From Cenococcum geophilum 1.58 (lineage: Eukaryota > Ascomycota > Dothideomycetes > Gloniales > Gloniaceae), in the NCBI GenBank assembly GCA_001692895.1, contig KV748178.1, forward strand, positions 4,326,536 through 4,390,535: DNA of 64,000 bases, given 5' to 3'. Positions 1 to 12,461 of this stretch are shown here, piece by piece. The stretch's first letter is position 1; the number at the start of each line of letters is the position of its first letter. The notes beneath the pieces were generated by a model, which worked only from the letters and a program-made list of their open reading frames with translations, had not been told where the DNA came from and searched no databases. Made by a program: the position numbers and the translations under genes.

Positions 1-382
1 GAGATAGAAGAAGCTAGTTAGTTAATTTAGGCATAGTCTAGGATAGAGCTAATAAAACTATATAATAAGGAATGGTAACTGAGGTTATATAATATACTAT
101 ATATTAAACAAGAGGAATAAGAGAAACTTATGTACCTTATATATAAGACGTATATTATATATAAAAAGGATTTTATAGGAGTACGGTTGTGTATTTAAGG
201 ACCCTTAGTCCCTACCTAGATAGTTCCTTCCTTATAGTAATTCTTAGAATACAATTAGAGTTAATCTGTTAGGCAACCACTCCACTAGTTGTTATTACGT
301 TGTTAACTTTTATACTTACATTTCCTACACACCTAGCCCAATAACGAGCCTACTGTAGTTCTTGCTATAAGGTTCTGTTACA
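1..382 (+). mobile_element. Gypsy LTR, left end outside the window
   Basis: This is the reverse complement of the 420-bp LTR at 1878-2297 and ends in GTTACA at 382, so it is the last 382 bp of an LTR in plus orientation. It is either the 3' LTR of a plus-strand Gypsy lying to the left of the window or a solo LTR. Differences from the other copies are mainly transitions, as expected from RIP. Without the left flank the TSD cannot be tested; the five bases after it are TAAGA. Confidence 0.85.
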
Positions 383-619
383 TAAGAGATAACTAAGACA
401 TAGTTTATATAGACGATCTAGGTCGTTAGACAATATTATAATAGTAGTAAGGAACTCTAATTTAGGTTAATATACCCCCCTAGCTGTATAGAGCTTTCTA
501 GGCTGCTATAGGAATACTAAAAAGTTATAATACTAATTTAGTGTTAAGTTAAGGGAAATCCTTTATATACTTACCCTATCTAAATATTATTTAAATTAAA
601 TTAATTAGATCTTTAATAT
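383..619. other. AT-rich decayed sequence, no gene seen
   Basis: Probably the 3' untranslated part of the Copia relic to its right, since it follows that relic's last conserved RNase H codons on the minus strand. No LTR belonging to that Copia was recognised. Confidence 0.4.
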
Positions 620-1290
620 TAACGAGGTTTAATTACTAAATAAATATCTTATACTTTTAATAAGACAGAGCCTTTATTAAGCCGTTTACTATTATATCCG
701 CAATAGGGACCTATTTAATATTAATCCTTTTATTATAAACTTCCTAGCGGAGCTAGTAGTAATAGATATTAATATATTAGAGCTTAGTGTTAAGCTTAGC
801 GTTGCTTTTAGTAAGTAGTTAAATTATCTATATATTATCGCAATTAATAGCTTGCTTTATATTAGTATTAAATATAATTTCTTTAAAAAATTGCTACTAC
901 TAAATTAACTTAGTAGTCGTATATAATAGGGCTATAAGCTCTACTTCCATGCTTAATTTTATTACTAATTTTTGCTTAGTTAATTACTAGTTAATTAGTT
1001 CTCTAAATAAGGTAAATAGATAGCCTTCTGTACTCTTCCTACTAACTAGATTATCTCTAAATAATATATTACTTGCCCTTACGAAGATATAGTTTATTAT
1101 ATTCTCCTTTAAGTACTTAATTATAAGAGTCTTAGTTTAATAAAGGTAGGCAATTACCCTTATAGTAGCTGCGTTATAAATTAGTAACGGATTTCATGAG
1201 AATTTTAATAGCTTACTTACTATTCTCGCTATATCTAGATAAGTGATATTAGCTATATAGAGCATAGATCCGACTTTCCTTTAATAGGCG
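620..1290 (-). pseudogene. Copia polyprotein remnant: C-terminal RT link and RNase H
   Basis: Conceptual minus-strand translation, with stops and one or more frame changes, gives the signature of the Ty1/copia C-terminus in order: a YLAN-TRPDI-like block, then LVSRKSTEGYLFTLF and a TEAELIAL-like block, then CDN-QTIRLL, and a final WVPTADM-A-GLTKAL block. These are the RNase H landmarks of Copia polyproteins. Gag, integrase and most of the reverse transcriptase are absent: the fragment stops abruptly at about 1290 where the Crypton-associated sequence starts. It is not the same Copia family as the element at 6220-12456, whose RNase H differs. It is non-functional. Confidence 0.8.
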
Positions 1291-1789
1291 TAGGTATCGG
1301 AGGTCCGGGTTAGGCTTGGCATAACCTTAGGTTACGCACGATCCCCCAAGGTCCGCAACATATCGTCCAAATATTACCCCCCCCTTTTGGTAGTAGCCCC
1401 TACTTTTTAGACGCGTTTTTAAGGCCTAGGTTAGTACTGAGTTAGTATAAAGGACCTTATTACGCGCCTTCGACCTTACCGTCGCCTCGATAATACTCTT
1501 TCTATTCTTATATCTACGCTAGCTCCTAGCTCGCGCCGGGCTTCTAATTTTATATAGAACGGCCTACTATAATTCTAATTCTATAATATAGAGCTCTCTT
1601 CTTCTCCTCCTCTATTAATATTTATGCGTTTAGTGGCTTTATTTACCTATACCCGCGCCGCGCTTACGCGTCTTCCCCCTAACCTTTTACGAAGATAAAG
1701 TCTTTTAAAAATCTTCTTATCCTACGGTCTACTTTATAGTTAAAGAAAGCCCCCCTAGCCTCCTTTTTCCTTTCCTCCTATAGCCTCCA

Positions 1790-1877
1790 GAACGAATTTA
1801 AGGCCTAAACGGTACGGCTATATAATATTTATAAGACCTAGCGCTTAAAGAATACTATAAGGGCGTATAAGCTAAAG
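1790..1877 (+). pseudogene. Crypton recombinase, N-terminal fragment
   Basis: The frame before the Gypsy A insertion reads ...IRAYKLK and continues after it as QKKWKD. This lines up as one helical N-terminal segment once a single TAAAG copy is kept. The start codon could not be placed. RIP-type stops lie in the frame. Confidence 0.55.
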
Positions 1878-2297
1878 TGTAACGAAGCCTTGTAGCAGGA
1901 ACTACGGTAGACTTATTAATGGGCTGGGTATGTAGGTAAATAAGAAGTTAACAACGTAATAACAACTAGTGGAGTGGTTGCCTAATAGATTAACTCTAAT
2001 TATATTCTAAGATTCACTACAAAGGAGAGAACTATCTAGGTAGGGACTGTAGTCCTTTAAATACACAACCGTACTCCTAAGAAATCCCCTTTATACATAA
2101 GATACGTGTTATACGTGTTATACGTATATTCCCTTTATACACTATATATACTGCGTATAATATTATATAACCTTAGTTACTATTCCTTATTACATAGCTC
2201 TATCGGCTCTATCCTAGACCGTGCCTAAATTAACTAACTAGCTTCTTCCGACTCCTCTTTAAGTAGTTATAATATTGTACTTAAAGCGTCCGTAATA
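1878..2297 (-). repeat. Gypsy A 3' LTR
   Basis: 420 bp, beginning TGTAAC and ending GTAATA on the plus strand (the terminal CA has become TA). It is less mutated than its partner at 15536-15955; the differences I compared are all C/T or G/A. Confidence 0.92.
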
Positions 2298-5200
2298 CCA
2301 TCTCCCTTCTTTTTATCTTCGTCCTTAAAGATCCTAAATATCTCCAAGTCGTTCACTAAAGGTATAATATCCGTCTAATTAATTTAGTTAATATTATTAC
2401 TTATTATACCTAAGGCTCCTTCCTCTTCGCAGGCGCAACGTTATGCTTACACTATTACTAAGATATTATCTCTTAGTAAGATTATACTATCTCTATATTC
2501 TCGCTATTTAAAAAAGGGGTTAGTTTATATTATATTAGCAAGTCCATCTTCACGATAACTGTTTTCTTACTTAGAGTGCACTAAAGCAAATATTTATTTG
2601 TCCTGTGACGTTCGCTTTGTCTTTAATGCTAAATATACGCAACTTATTACTCTTAATAGTCGTCTAGTTCCTTAACTAATTTATCTTAGGGTCTTATATT
2701 TAATCTGCTGCTATATAGCTAGATAGTAAACTATTTTAAGCCCTTACTAAGTTAGAACGTTCTCGTAATATAAAGTAGAAGGCTCTTAAAGTTTATATTA
2801 CGGCATCTGCTTAGTTACTCTATCTTAAGAAGGTTTATAAAAAGGTTTATTTTAAGGAGTAGAAACTTATAGAACAAGATTTACAGGAACTTAGCAATAA
2901 AAGAACGGATTTTCTTTTAGCCGAGAAGGAAATAGATCTAAGTAGTTTAGCAACTGCTCTTTTTAGGTCCCCCTTAGGTAACTTATTTTTTAGTAATTTT
3001 TTTTATTAATACTACCTAACCTAATTTCTTCTAATACTTCTATACCTTTCCTATAGCGTTTTTTTAAATTTTCTAGTAGTTTCTAGGTAGTCTTATTATA
3101 GCCTATCCACTTAACTTTATACTATATTTTATTGTTAATGTCCTTATAACTAATGATCTTTAAAACTTACTATTTGTCTTCTTCTTATCCTCTATANNTA
3201 TCTNCTTTATAAACTAGTNNCTTAATATTCCTNTATACTAGCTNTAGNATTGCAATATNCTATATAGGGTAGATCTTTATTTTAGCTAGTAGGTTTAACT
3301 TAAATATAACCGGTAAAATCCTCTATATAATTTTAAANGGTCCTAGTCTAACATAGTCTAACTTCTTACTTAGTTNTCGACTCTTAAAATTTTTATATAG
3401 TAGCCATATTTTATCTCCCTCCTTAAGATCTAGTCCTTTAGATCTTTTAGCATTATAGTATTTTTTTATTCTCTCTTATACTTTCTTTACTAATTCTATA
3501 AGGTCTATATAAAGATTTATTAACGTCTTTATTCTTTTTTTAGCTATACTACTTATTTTCTTTACTTATCTTAGTAACAACGATGTTCTTAGCTTATATC
3601 CATAATTTGCCTTAAATAGTAATATGCCTATTTCTTCTTATAGTATTGCATTGTATATAAACTATATAACTAGTAATAGCAATACCCAATTATTCTATAT
3701 ATAATTAACATAATGTCTTAAATACTACTCTAGCGTCTAATTTAATCTTTCTATTTAACCGTCTGTCTATAGGTAATATACGGTAAAAGTTACTACTCTA
3801 ACTCCTTACTCTGCTAAAAACACTTCCTAGAATGCTACTATAAATCTTAAATCTCTATCTAATATAATTTTACTTAGTGCTCTATGTCTTACAAACACTT
3901 CTTTAATATAGATTCTAGCGATATCTTCCGCTAAGATTTCTTCTATACATGCTATAAAGTAGCCCCACTTAGTTAACTTATCCACTATTACTAAGATCGC
4001 GTTATAATCTTATCCAGTAATAGGATCTCTTAACTTTAATAACTTAATAATAAAGTCCTATAATATGACCTCCTATAGTCTCTCTAGTATTTTAATAGGT
4101 TATAGCCCTCTATATAGCTTATACCTTATTAGTTTATTCCTCTAGCAATCTAAATACTCTTTTATTACTTTTCTTATGATATTTTAGATTCCATTAATAA
4201 TATATTCTTCTTAAAGTCTTAACACTAAGCCTATTACTCCATTATGTCCTTAAGTTATTCCCTTATAGAAATCTTCCATAAAATGCTCTGCTATACTTCT
4301 TAGGATATACTTCGCTTCCCTATACTTATACAGTATTTCTTCTTTTAGATATTCTAACTATTCTTCTAGTTATACCTTAAAGATCCTTTATACCTAAAAG
4401 CTTTCTAGTGTCTTATAGACTCTTTTTAGTTCGTTATTCTCTTAAGTTACTGCTAGTTTAGGGTAATTATATCTAATTAATCCGTCCTTATCTCTGCGTA
4501 GTATTACTCCTAATGGTTTCTTATTATTTTATAGTTCAGCCTTTCTGCTAAGTGCGTCTACTCTTACATTCTTAGTTCCTTTAGTATGCTAAATCTTAAA
4601 ATAGTATTCCGTAAGCATCTCTACCTATCTAACTTATCTGTAATTAAGTTCTTTTATTATTAGGAACCCTATTAGGTTTTTATAATCCGTCTTAACTATA
4701 AATAGTTTCTCTACGCCTTACAAGAATGCTCTTTATTTCTTAAGTACTATAACTATACCTAACAACTCTTTATTGTATACGTTATAGTTTAACTCTAGTA
4801 GTATTATCTTTCTACTATAGTATACTACTGGGTGCTATACGTCCTTGTGCTTCTATAGCAAGTATACTCCTAGTACGTAGTCTAATACATCCGTTTCTAT
4901 AACCGTATCTAGTCCTAGTTAATAGATTTTAAGAATTAGCTCCTAGGTAAATAACTCCTTAAGTTCTTTAAACAACTTCCTTTATTTATCTCCCTATGCC
5001 TATAGTTCCTCTTTCTTTGTAAGCCTAGTAAATAGTTTAATATTCTTTAACTATTATATTATAAACCTTCTGTAGTAGTTACAAAACCCTAAAAATAACC
5101 TTAACTATGTTATATTCTCTAGTTCTTACCAACTTACTATAGCTTTAATCTTCTTTAGGTCCATACTAATATAACCTAATTTAATAATAAATCTAATAAA

Positions 5201-6214
5201 ATCGGTCTTCCTTATAAAGAACTCGTATTTCTTAATTGCTACTAGTATCTGTTCTTCCTATAGTCTCTTTAAAACCCATTTAACGTGTTCCCCATATTCT
5301 TCCTTAGTTATTAAGTAGATAATAATATTATTAAGGTATACTATAATAAACTCATTAAGGTATTCTCCTAATACACTATTAATTCGTTTCTAAAATATTA
5401 TAGGTGCATTTATTAATCCAAATTACATAACTAATAGTTTATATAGTCTTTCTCTTAACCTAAAGGCTGCCTTCTATTTATCGCCTTCCTTAATTCTAAT
5501 TTAATAGTACGCCTATCTCAGATCTATCTTTGTAAAGATTTACACATTACCTATCTAATCCTAGATTTCGCTAATTAAGGGTAAAAGATACCTATTCTTT
5601 TAAGTAATGCTATTTAACTATTTATAGTTAATACATAACCTAAGTTTTCTATTTTTCTTTAGTATAAACAGTACTGGATAACCTGCTAATAACTATAATA
5701 GTCTAATATATCCCTTTTGTAAGTTCTCTTAGATAAACTCTTTAAGTACACTTACCTCCTTTTAAGTAAGCTTATAGGTTAGGAAAAACCTTAGACTTAT
5801 TTCTAGTTCTAACTCTATCTTATAGTCCTATACTATATAATCTACTAGCTTTTTACTTTCTAGTAACCATAGTTTCTTACTATACTTATAGTATCTCTTT
5901 AGTATATAACTTAAGCCTTACTTAGTCTCTTTATATATCGCTCTAACTTAGTACTATACTAACTTAGTTTACTATTATATTTTACAGCGTTAAGTATTTC
6001 TAATTAATCCTTAGGTTGTATTCCTATAACTAAGGTATTCCTAATACTGCCTTATCCCGTCCTAATAGTAGGATATTAAAAGATATCTTAATTTATCTCC
6101 CTTTAATGGTTATCTAAATAGGTCCTATTTTAAGATTAATAATCCCTCCTCTATAGGCTATTAGATCTCCTAAAATTATAACTAATAGGTAAGGTTATTC
6201 CTTCTATTTATAAG
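2298..6214 (-). pseudogene. Gypsy A pol remnant: protease end, RT, RNase H, integrase, chromodomain
   Basis: Read on the minus strand from 6214 downwards: the C-terminal half of the aspartic protease with an LLGRDKAVLGIP motif (about 6030-6200); reverse transcriptase with [10 protein letters not shown] (about 5650) and the YLNNIIIYL relic of the YLDD active site (5313-5345); RNase H (about 4650-5000); integrase with HHCC and DDE relics (about 3350-4350); and a chromodomain reading VKWIGYNKTT-KLLENLKK (about 3060-3160). The run 2298-2950 is the 3' untranslated part, containing a purine-rich tract just before the LTR. Ns occur at 3197-3400. The Asp-to-Asn change in YLDD is the expected effect of a G-to-A transition. 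Non-functional. Confidence 0.85.
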
Positions 6215-6219
6215 GTAAT

Positions 6220-6393
6220 TATCGGGAATGAGGCAAGCGGTCGTCACGTGTCGTCACGTGTTGCCGCGGCACTAGCGTGGCGAGGAGCCTTAAGCTCTTC
6301 GCCTTCCCTTATTTCATCAAATAAGAATTAACTAACATCACTGTAACCCTACTCGAGTAGTTGTTATTAGTGAGTCACCCTGTGTTTCTAATA
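6220..6393 (+). repeat. Copia 5' LTR
   Basis: 174 bp, starting TATCGGG (the intact copy starts TGTCGGG) and ending CTAATA. It contains two CACGTG hexamers at 6245-6250 and 6255-6260 and a GC-rich core that has largely escaped mutation. Confidence 0.92.
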
Positions 6394-6593
6394 CTGATTA
6401 GTGGTTAAATACACAGTTAACTATAGAGCAGCTAGGTTTTCGAATAGAAGAGATAGTCTCATGTAGGGGTGCTATATGCGCTTATATAGAATGGATCCCG
6501 GCGATACTGTGCTACCTTAGACTTGCGGAAAACTAGTAATAGAAGTATTACTAAGTACTAGGAGATACTAAGTTGTGTCCATTATGTAGAACA

Positions 6594-6775
6594 ACCACGT
6601 TTACAAAGATTTGGTTAAGTACTTTAGGTCAGAAGTATTACTAAACCTATGGTCCCAAAGTTAATGTCTAAAACGCGTTAAACAACTACGCATACGAAGA
6701 TTTGGTCGAGTACTTTAGGTCAGAAGTATTACTAAACCTACGGTCCTAAAGTTAATGTCTAAAACGCGTTGATAA
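6594..6775 (+). repeat. 91-bp tandem duplication in the Copia leader
   Basis: Two copies with a period of 91 bp, each containing TTTAGGTCAGAAGTATTACT and ending AAAACGCGTT. They lie between the 5' LTR and the gag region. Confidence 0.8.
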
Positions 6776-7559
6776 CATCTTAATTGCCTACCTTTTAACA
6801 GTAAACCTATGAGATTCTATAAAGCTAAAAACCCTACCTACCTTTGACGTACGACACCCCGTCAATTCTATACCTACTATAGCGTTAACCTACCTAAAGA
6901 AGTATAAGAAAAGCATTAACCCGGAGACGTAGGATATAAACATTGACCCTATAAACGCTAAGGAACAGGACCTAAACGGATTCTTAGTATACTGTATAGT
7001 ACACTATATAGACAGCAAATACAATAATACCGAGCTATGGTGTTATATAAAGGAGGACTTTGTTAGATAAATAAAGGAAATATAGGCTCTTGCGAAGAAG
7101 GACGTTATATAAGACTTCCGTAACTTCCTTTAGGAGAATGGAGTATTTGTCCCTATAGATGGGGGTGCTATTAGAGATAATATCTAGGAGTAAGTTATTA
7201 ATGTAAAAGAAGAGCATAAATAGACTCTATAAGAGGTTAAGCACTAACTACGCACTAAGAGGAAGCTTAACTCACAATAGAATCCAAATAATACGCTAAT
7301 AGAGACGCGCTCTAATTCCATTACTCTAGGCACAAGTTCTCACGTTCTATATCTATTACTTCCACCTCTATCTCTAGCTCCCTAGGATCCACTAATTCAA
7401 CCAGTAATGTTAACTACTACCCCTTAAGAGCAAGCGTAAGATCCCCTTGCTTCGCGATTTAACAACCTTCAAACTCTACTATAAGAAGATTAGGTACTAC
7501 GCCATATTCCACTAAGCCCTATATCTCTACTACAGCCTATAAAGTAATCCCCACCTTAA

Positions 7560-8640
7560 TCTCTAATATAATTTTAATATAGTTTAATACCACTCGGAGG
7601 TACTTTAAAAATGCTTATAAAGCTTACGAAGCTCTATATGGACTAGGAGAAGAAGTTTAGCGGGGAACTATATAACATCCTTAATTCGAAGCTGCGTATC
7701 TTCTATAACTATTACTAGAAGGTTAGACTAGAACCTAACTAATATTATAACGCCTATTCCGTTATACTTAAGGGCCGCACTAGTACCTTCTATTATAATC
7801 GTTTGGCAGGAAAAGGATATAATTTTAACCGAATAATATATAAGATAAGATGCTACTTTAAAATAGAAGAGAATAAGCAGCAATATATATTGGAGTGGAG
7901 AGAGACTACCTTCCTAAGAATTATTGCTATAAACCTAGGTGTTTCTCAGCTTGATTATCTTTAAAAGCTCTTTAATTAACTTTAGATAATTTAGCGTAGT
8001 TTATCCGAATTATATTAAGAGGACCTTAGCCTATATAATTAAGTTATTAGTATATACCGAGGTATTAAAGAATATAATCTTGCTCTCTTTAACCCTATAA
8101 GTACTTATAAAGGAGTATATACTTAATTAAGATCCTTTATTGGCACCGCTCTATACTCTTAAGAAGTATAGCAATTTAACGCCTAATTCTAACCTACCTT
8201 AATTAACCCGGCTAACTAACACGATTATAACTGGACTAATTAAATATATAGTGGACGTAGTAGGGGATACGGTAAAGGGTATAATTAACGTCGACTATAA
8301 GGTAATCATAGAGGTCCTTATAGAGGTTCACTTCGGAGTAATTATTAGAAGAAGTGCTACGTTTATAAGAAGCCAAATTGCTAGTTAACTAGACACCCTC
8401 TTAATAGACAAAAGGAGGTATATAATAGGTTTCGCCAGAGTATATAAAACGTTAGAAACTAAGAGGTTACTATAGCCTACTTCTAAAACTTCCTGGTTTA
8501 ATATAAAGGCGAAGAAGGTCTTAAGGGTAAGGTTAATAAGGCCGAATAGCTCCTTATAGATATGGAAATTGAGGACTACTCTTCTAACTAATACTTCACT
8601 GAGTATGGTGAGGTAAATGGCATATAAACTGTCGCTATCC
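7560..8640 (+). pseudogene. Copia gag remnant with zinc knuckle
   Basis: Degraded gag region. The clearest part is a CX2CX4HX4C-type zinc knuckle at about 8353-8400, where the translation reads KKCYVYKKPNC (second Cys now Tyr, a G-to-A change) followed by TRH. It binds RNA in intact relatives. The stretch 6776-7560 between leader and gag shows no clear domain, although a run of minus-strand frame near 7035-7217 is a shadow. Confidence 0.65.
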
Positions 8641-8699
8641 TTAATAACTAATCTACACTCTATTCTATTATAAAGTTAGATATCTTTAATAAGCTAAAG

Positions 8700-11600
8700 G
8701 AAAGTTCCGCGTTCTCCTTTAATGACAGATACTTAGTAAACATCTTCTATAGCATTATACTAGATACTAGAGCCGCAGGAGTATTTATAGTAGGAGAGCC
8801 TTAAGTTCGAGCTCTTTAGCAGCTTAATAGCTCTGTTTAAATTAACTAATTAACAGCAGGCCAATATACAATTCGCTTTAGTAAGGGTACTATAATCTCT
8901 TTTAGCATAATTAAGGTCCAAACCCCGTTAGGATATATTACTTTCTATATTATCCCCGCAAATACCCCATTCCTATTCTGCATCTAAGATATAGATAAAT
9001 TAGGTGTTAAGCTTAACAACCTTAAGAATATGCTTGTCCAGGGAGATAATTAGGTGCCTATTATACGCAAATAGGGTCACCCTTAGTTGCTCCTTTAATA
9101 GCTAGAAAGGAGCGTTGCTTAGAGCCACCTAACTAAGTTAGAGTTATGTTAACTACACTGTTATTTTAGCCACCTATCTATTTACTAATTACTTAGGGTC
9201 CTTCAGCAAGTAGGTTATAAAGTTAAGGTTAAGGTAATTAAATATTTTATAAAGTACTGCTACTACTGCTAAATAAACTAGAAGTCCCCTAGCCGATTTA
9301 AGTTTACTCTTAAAGACGACTACGACTTTAACTTCTGTATTATTATAGATGTTATATATCTTAGCGGTAAGCTAGTACTCCAAGTTATTAACTTCTTAAC
9401 CTCCTTCCAAGCCGCACGCTTTTTAAAAGATATATTAGCTAGGAACGTATAGGATACTCTTTAATTATACTAGATTAATGTCTACCTAGGACCCCCTAAT
9501 TAAATCGTTTATAATATAGAAAAGAACTTCTTATCTACGGAGTTTTAATAATAGGTAAAGGTAATAACAATTAAGGTTAAGAAAGTCCCTATTAAGGCAT
9601 ATAATAGTATTAGAAAAATAGAATAATATTATACGCTATTACGCCGCGTATATAAGATCATTTCTTTAGAACTAAAGGGTGCTAGCGAAGAGCTTATCCT
9701 ATAGATGGCTGTTAAGGCTATTAACAATACCGCTAGCCTAGATAGGCTCGTACCTACGTTGCTAGTCTTTAGCGCCTACCCTTAAATAACTAACAATTCT
9801 CTACTATCTCCCTTTATTGCGCAATAAGCTAAGGCTATTCACAAGGCAATAAAGGAGGTATAACATCTCTACGCCACGCGCTAGGTTAACGACGCACTAG
9901 GAATAAGAAATGGCCTAAATACCTTAACTATACTTAATCTGCCACTCCAATTAAAGGTATATATATGGCGTAAAAAGGGAGGATAGTCAGGCCTATATAA
10001 ACTCATTACAATTAATGGTTAAACTTATACTCTTTAAATACCCTATAGACCCACTTAATTCCACTTAACTATTATTAAGCCCTACTATAGGGATAATAGC
10101 TCTAAGCCTTTATAGGATACCCTAGAGGATACCCTAGAGGAGAACTACGATTAATATGCTTTAGAAGGCGAAGGCGATTCTAATACAATTATAATAGACG
10201 TACCGCAACTACAACGCGGTAGAGGTCGCCTAAAGGGATTACAAAATCGCCAACATCTTATCAATTTTAAAGAGTAATTTATTACCGCTATTAAGAATGG
10301 AAATAAACTATCGATGGCCTTTATAACAGCTAAAGAGAAGGCTGACTTTAAACTCGCAAAACAGCTCTAAAAGGAAGGCCGTATTATAACTCCAGGAGCT
10401 CCTTTTTAAGCATCTAATAAGTAGGAGATTAACGGTCTTATTACAAGAGGAGTTTTTAAATTTAAGAAATACGACCCTACTAAGTTTAACAGAGTCCGCA
10501 TATTTAAGTTAAGAATGGTTAATAAGATTAAAGGCAAAGCTACTAATACCCTATTTAAGAAGTCAAGGCTAGTCATTTAAGGTTATAATAATGACGGTAA
10601 GGAAGTAATTCTTACGCAATCCCCTATGATTTAACAAGCTAGTTAATAAGTTATTGTTACGCTAGCTCCCTCCTTAATAAAGAATAGGATGGCGGTTTAC
10701 CTATAAGATATTACTTAGGCCTACACCTAATTAGAGACGCGCCTTTAGCGCTTAATACTAGCATACCTTCTAGAGTAAATTCGCCACTAATATCCTAAGG
10801 ATACGATCATGGTTATACTTAAGCTATTATATGAAATTGTAGAGGTAGGAACTTATTAGTAGGCTACCTATAGTAAGCACTATAAGGAGAAGCTTTTAAT
10901 GACTACTTCTATATTTAATCCTTACTTCCTTATTATAACTACGGGAACTCCATTCGGAATTGTCGGCATATAAATAGACGATATAATCATCTTAGGAGAC
11001 GACCAATTCTTAGCTCTTAAAGAAGATAAGCTAGTAAAGGTAAACCTTATAGCAAAGCTAAAGGAAAGACTTAACTTAGTAACACTATTACTCTTTAACG
11101 GATATATCCTCTCCCTAAATAAGGGCTCCATTGCTCTACGCCAGAAGGGTTAAGGCAAGAAGATTGACGTTATTAATATTAATTCTCTAAAGCAAGGATA
11201 CGTGGAGTAACGCGCTTACGGAGCTTATATGGCTTCTATCTGTCAACCCAAGGCTTCCTTTAATCTCTCTATTGCCGCTTAATACTAGGAACTAACTAAG
11301 GATAACGTTCTTGCCCTAAATAAGCGTCTTTCCTAGCAAATAAACTATCTTGATAAGGGACTACTCTATATGCCTATTAACCTTCCTACTGCTAAGCTCT
11401 TCGTATTTGTTAATAGATTGTTTATAAATAATAAAGATTTTAGCTTCTAGCTAGGATATAAGATTATTATCGCGAATAAATCTACCAAAGAGAATGACTT
11501 TATAATCTACGGTAACCTTATCCATTAAAGCTTAACTAAGAGCAAGTGCGTTATTTAAAGTATTCTAGTGTTAGAGATATATAGAATGGTCAGCGGAGTT

Positions 11601-11830
11601 AATATAGCAATTACAATTGGAACTACCCTTAAGATAATTATAGACCGGCTCGAACTTCCCGCTATCCCTACAATTATATACACCGACTTATATTCCCTTT
11701 ATAAGTGTTTAGTTAAGCTTAGTACTATAAAGGAGAAGCGTCTTATAATTAATATTATAGCACTTTAGTAGTCCTATAAGCGTTAAAAACTCTTTAAGAT
11801 CTAATAGATTAATGGCTAAGATAACCNNGN
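8700..11830 (+). pseudogene. Copia pol remnant: protease, integrase, RT, RNase H
   Basis: Protease: IILDTRAAG at about 8755-8785 (active-site DTG now DTR), then TPLGYITFYIIPANTPFLF. Integrase: LHCYFGHLS relic of the HHCC finger (about 9150-9180) and FCIIIDVIYL with FLTSFQAARFL of the core (about 9335-9430). Reverse transcriptase: from about 10400, with KSRLVIQGYNNDGKE, TLAPSLIKNRMAVYLQDITQAY and IDDIIILGDDQFLALK at 10965-11025. RNase H: about 11400-11830, with an open stretch 11568-11768 reading TDLYSLYKCLVKL, where SY-S-LYE is usual. Stops are nearly all TAG/TAA at Gln or Trp positions. Ns occur at 11827-11878. Non-functional. Confidence 0.88.
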
Positions 11831-12139
11831 AGATNNNATAANNAAGGTAAACCTAAATAAGGNACTAGAGACGTTTNTTAATATAAATACTCTATATATA
11901 CGAGTTAAAGGTTAGGTTAAGAGGGAAATTTAGAGAAGTTAAGATCTTATAGAACTTTAACCGCTGGTTAAAGTTATCTAATTAGTCAGATCCTTGCCAA
12001 GAGCGCCGCGCCTAATCGATTTAGGTGGCGGTATAGACTTCTGCCAACTAATTAGGATTTTCTATGCCCGGCATGGAAAATCGCCATTGGCTCGCTTACT
12101 ACTAGCGTCTTGGCGGCCCACCTGTCTTCGCGTTATCTA

Positions 12140-12255
12140 CTAAATTCTGCCAACTGCCGCATTATTGTATATCGTCTGGTTTTGTTGCATATTGTCTAGT
12201 TTTGTTATATATTGTCTGGTATTGTTGTATACTGTTTGTTTGTATATATATATAT
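12140..12255 (+). repeat. Short tandem repeat before the Copia 3' LTR
   Basis: Four imperfect copies of a unit of about 22-23 bp built on TTGTATATTGTCTGGTTTTG, followed by a TA dinucleotide run and a purine-rich stretch directly before the 3' LTR, which may have been the polypurine tract. Confidence 0.6.
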
Positions 12256-12282
12256 AGCAACCACAAAAAGAAGAGTTGCCAG

Positions 12283-12456
12283 TGTCGGGAATGAGGCAAG
12301 CGGTCGTCACGTGTTGTCACGTGTCGCCGCGGCACTAGCGTGGCGAGGAGCCTTAAGCTCTTCGCCCTCCCTTATTCTATTAAATAAGAATTAACTAATA
12401 TCACTGTAACCCTACTTGAGTAGTCGTTATTAGTAAGTCACCCTATGTTTCTAACA
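12283..12456 (+). repeat. Copia 3' LTR
   Basis: 174 bp, TGTCGGG to CTAACA, the same length as the 5' copy. The two CACGTG hexamers are conserved at 12308-12313 and 12318-12323. Differences from the 5' LTR are transitions. Confidence 0.93.
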
Positions 12457-12461
12457 GTAAT

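Larger units (their letters stand above)
6220..12456 (+). mobile_element. Complete Copia retrotransposon nested in Gypsy A
   Basis: A 6.24-kb plus-strand Ty1/Copia element with two 174-bp LTRs and a perfect 5-bp TSD (GTAAT at 6215-6219 and 12457-12461). The domain order gag, zinc knuckle, protease, integrase, RT, RNase H places it in Copia rather than Gypsy. Uninterrupted Gypsy copies at about 37870 and 45110 confirm the empty site. Frames are broken by RIP-type stops, though less densely near the 3' end. Confidence 0.93.

Noticed and set aside
11568-11768. Open frame treated as a separate small gene
   Set aside because: It is the RNase H part of the Copia polyprotein in frame with the upstream relic.
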